Assembly: GCF_014652435.1 (NCBI RefSeq)
Contig: NZ_BMYU01000002.1
Span: 124,001-188,000 of the forward strand
Reading direction: 5' to 3'
DNA from: Cognatundibacterium squillarum
GTDB lineage: Bacteria > Pseudomonadota > Gammaproteobacteria > Burkholderiales > Burkholderiaceae_D
DNA length: 64,000 bases
Positions 62,509-64,000 of this stretch are shown piece by piece (position 1 is the first letter of the stretch; the number at the start of each line of letters is the position of its first letter). Under the pieces are notes generated by a model. The model saw only the letters and a program-made list of their open reading frames with translations, was not told where the DNA came from and did not search any database. A program made the position numbers and the translations under genes.

Positions 62509-63405
62509 ATGCTGGAGCGCATACATTTAGCCATCCTGCTGGAGGTGGAAAAACAAGGTTCGCTGACGGCGGCAGCCGAGGTCTTGCATGTCACGCAGTC
62601 GGCACTCAGTCACAGTATGAAAAGACTGGAACAGCAACTGGGCACTGCGCTCTGGCTGCGCGAAGGCCGTAGCCTGCGTCTGACACAGGCTGGCCAGTAT
62701 CTGCATGCGGTGGCGCAACGCTTGTTACCGCAACTGGATCTGGCGGAAGCGCGTTTGCGTCAGTTTGCGCAGGGAGAACGGGGAACGCTGCGTATCGGGA
62801 TGGAATGCCACCCTTGTTACCAGTGGCTGCTGAAAATCGTGTCCGGCTATCTGGCACAGTGGCCGCTGGTGGATGTGGATGTGAAGCAGAAATTTCAGTT
62901 TGGCGGCATTGGTGCGCTGTTCGGATTTGAAATTGACTTGCTGGTGACGCCGGACCCCTTGCATAAACCCGGCCTGTTTTTTGAGCCGGTATTCGATTAT
63001 GAGCAAGTGCTGGTGGTGCATAAGGATCATCCGTGGGCCAATCAGGAAGCAGTCAGTCCGCAGCAACTGACGGAAGAAACCCTGATTACTTATCCGGTAC
63101 CGGTCGAGCGGCTGGATATTTACAACCTGTTTTTGCTGCCGGCAAAGGTCACGCCGCGCAGACACAAAACCATAGAAACCACCGACATCATGCTGCAAAT
63201 GGTGGCCAGCGGACGCGGCGTTACTGCGCTGCCAAAATGGCTGGTAACCGATTACGCCCCGCATTTGCAGCTGCGCACGCTGAGACTGGGGGCATCAGGC
63301 ATACAGAAGCACATTTATCTGGGTACCCGCGAAGCCGAGCGCGACATCGACTATCTGCAATCTTTTATTGCGATGGCCCGCAATGCAAAAAGCTATACCG
63401 CATGA
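62509..63405 (+). CDS. LysR-family regulator, MetR-like
   Basis: 298 residues from the ATG at 62509 (a TTG at 62500 is the alternative). The winged helix is LAILLEVEKQGSLTAAAEVL and HVTQSALSHSMKRLEQQLG. The effector domain has GTLRIGMECHPCYQWLLKIV, in which the Glu-Cys-His segment is typical of MetR, the homocysteine-sensing activator of methionine genes. Divergent placement from mesX-mesD makes those genes its likely target. Confidence 0.88.
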   Translation: MLERIHLAILLEVEKQGSLTAAAEVLHVTQSALSHSMKRLEQQLGTALWLREGRSLRLTQAGQYLHAVAQRLLPQLDLAEARLRQFAQGERGTLRIGMECHPCYQWLLKIVSGYLAQWPLVDVDVKQKFQFGGIGALFGFEIDLLVTPDPLHKPGLFFEPVFDYEQVLVVHKDHPWANQEAVSPQQLTEETLITYPVPVERLDIYNLFLLPAKVTPRRHKTIETTDIMLQMVASGRGVTALPKWLVTDYAPHLQLRTLRLGASGIQKHIYLGTREAERDIDYLQSFIAMARNAKSYTA

Positions 63406-63480
63406 GCAGGTTACCGGCTGCTGCTGCCGCTATGCGGAGCCTGATCCGGCTTTGACGCTGCAAGAACGGTAAAACCCCTG

Positions 63481-63586
63481 AAATGCGGCATTCAGCACAG
63501 AAAAATGCCGGTTTTTCACCGATGTCCGCAGAAACAGTGGGCGAGCGGGCAGGTGTAAAAATGGCCGGATGCGGAGTCCGGCACAA
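63481..63586 (+). repeat. Dispersed intergenic repeat, long subfamily
   Basis: AAATGCGGCATTCAGCACAG to GATGCGGAGTCCGGCACAA; it lies between the convergent 3' ends of the MetR-like and sbcC genes. Its right two-thirds are identical to the copy at 56818. Confidence 0.9.
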
Positions 63587-63597
63587 TTTGCTCTGCT

Positions 63598-64000
63598 TCA
63601 GCCGCTGACTTTCAGCGTGGACGTACCCAGCCCGTGTCCTTTACTGACGATGATTTGCACCGGAATCCGCTCTTTCAGGCCTTCGATATGGCTGATCACA
63701 CCGATGCATTTGCCGCTGGCGTTCAGACTGTCCAGCGCATCAAGTGCAATATCCAGCGTGTCCGGGTCCAGTGTGCCGAAACCTTCATCCAGAAATAAAG
63801 AGTCAATCGAGGTCTGATGGCTGACCAGATCTGATAAACCAAGCGCCAGTGCCAGACTGACCAGAAAACTTTCACCACCGGATAAAGTGCGGGTATCGCG
63901 CGTGACATCGGCTTGCCAGGTATCGACGATTTCCAACTCCAGTTCGCCGCTGGATTTGCGCTGCAGCAGGTAGCGGCCATGCAATTTCGCCAGATGCCGG
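63598..64000 (-). CDS. sbcC: Exonuclease subunit SbcC, C-terminal end (partial)
   Basis: 134 codons, open to the window edge, so the start lies outside. The C-terminal ABC half of SbcC is clear: LHGRYLLQRKSSGELELEIV, the signature TLSGGESFLVSLALALGLSD, Walker B SLFLDEGFGTLD and the switch ISHIEGLKERIP. SbcCD cleaves hairpin and palindromic DNA. Of interest, the window holds several long perfect palindromes. Confidence 0.95.
   Translation of the reverse strand, partial: RHLAKLHGRYLLQRKSSGELELEIVDTWQADVTRDTRTLSGGESFLVSLALALGLSDLVSHQTSIDSLFLDEGFGTLDPDTLDIALDALDSLNASGKCIGVISHIEGLKERIPVQIIVSKGHGLGTSTLKVSG

Noticed and set aside
62725-63264. 179-codon minus-strand frame opposite the MetR-like gene
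   Set aside because: Antisense to conserved LysR effector domain; no independent support.

Overview
The window is 64 kb of a Gram-negative bacterial chromosome. TonB-dependent receptors, many Sec-type lipoproteins, an SLBB-type polysaccharide export protein and LysE, LysR and NarL-type genes point to a proteobacterium. Roughly 50% GC genes, together with secreted Fn3/RCC1-type lipoproteins, a MesD/MesX methionine synthase and a BlaI-M56-S41 locus, fit a betaproteobacterium of the Burkholderiales (Oxalobacteraceae, something like Undibacterium). That assignment is inference and no rRNA gene is present to confirm it. No tRNA, rRNA, phage, transposase or CRISPR locus was seen.

Layout. 0-7.4 kb: the 3' end of a TolC-family gene, a NarL-type two-component pair on the minus strand, two secreted proteins (one with four PKD-like domains) and periplasmic L-asparaginase. 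7.4-10.1 kb: two minus-strand genes set in an unusually repeat-rich region with ten copies of a 20-nt motif. 10.1-14.3 kb: a four-gene operon (ABC ATPase, FtsX-like permease, LolA-like periplasmic protein, outer-membrane beta-barrel). 14.4-27.1 kb: an exopolysaccharide locus. A plus-strand arm carries two small membrane proteins, a PAPS-type sulfotransferase and an arylsulfotransferase-like protein. A convergent minus-strand arm carries a WecA-like initiator, an SLBB exporter, a flippase, GT4, GT2, an EpsG/Wzy-like polymerase, Wzz and an epimerase. The block at 14.4-23.5 kb is strikingly AT-rich and looks like a replaceable cassette. 27.5-39.2 kb: an RCC1-repeat lipoprotein, a subtilisin, several membrane and lipoproteins, a LysE exporter, a lipoprotein hydrolase, Bax inhibitor-1 and a MarR/AhpD-like divergent pair.

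39.3-53.6 kb is the most interesting region. It holds a CusR/CusS-like two-component system with two small secreted proteins, four paralogous secreted purple-acid-phosphatase-like metallophosphoesterases arranged A-B-B-A, an Fn3-PEBP-YHYH lipoprotein, a small secreted protein and a TonB-dependent receptor. Two near-identical CusR-type palindromes lie exactly 105 bp before the first gene of each of two putative operons. Each palindrome has the same distance to its -10 element, so its centre falls at about -41.5. The whole module is bracketed by two direct copies of a 109-bp repeat that differ at one base. This looks like one regulon and possibly one transferable unit for metal-responsive phosphate-ester or metallophore scavenging; the function is inferred.

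53.8-64 kb: a second TonB receptor, a DoxX protein, a BlaI/M56/S41 locus with two matching BlaI-type operators, a MesX-MesD methionine synthase pair with a divergent MetR-like regulator, and the 3' end of sbcC. Eight copies of a dispersed intergenic repeat of about 85-109 bp are spread over the window.
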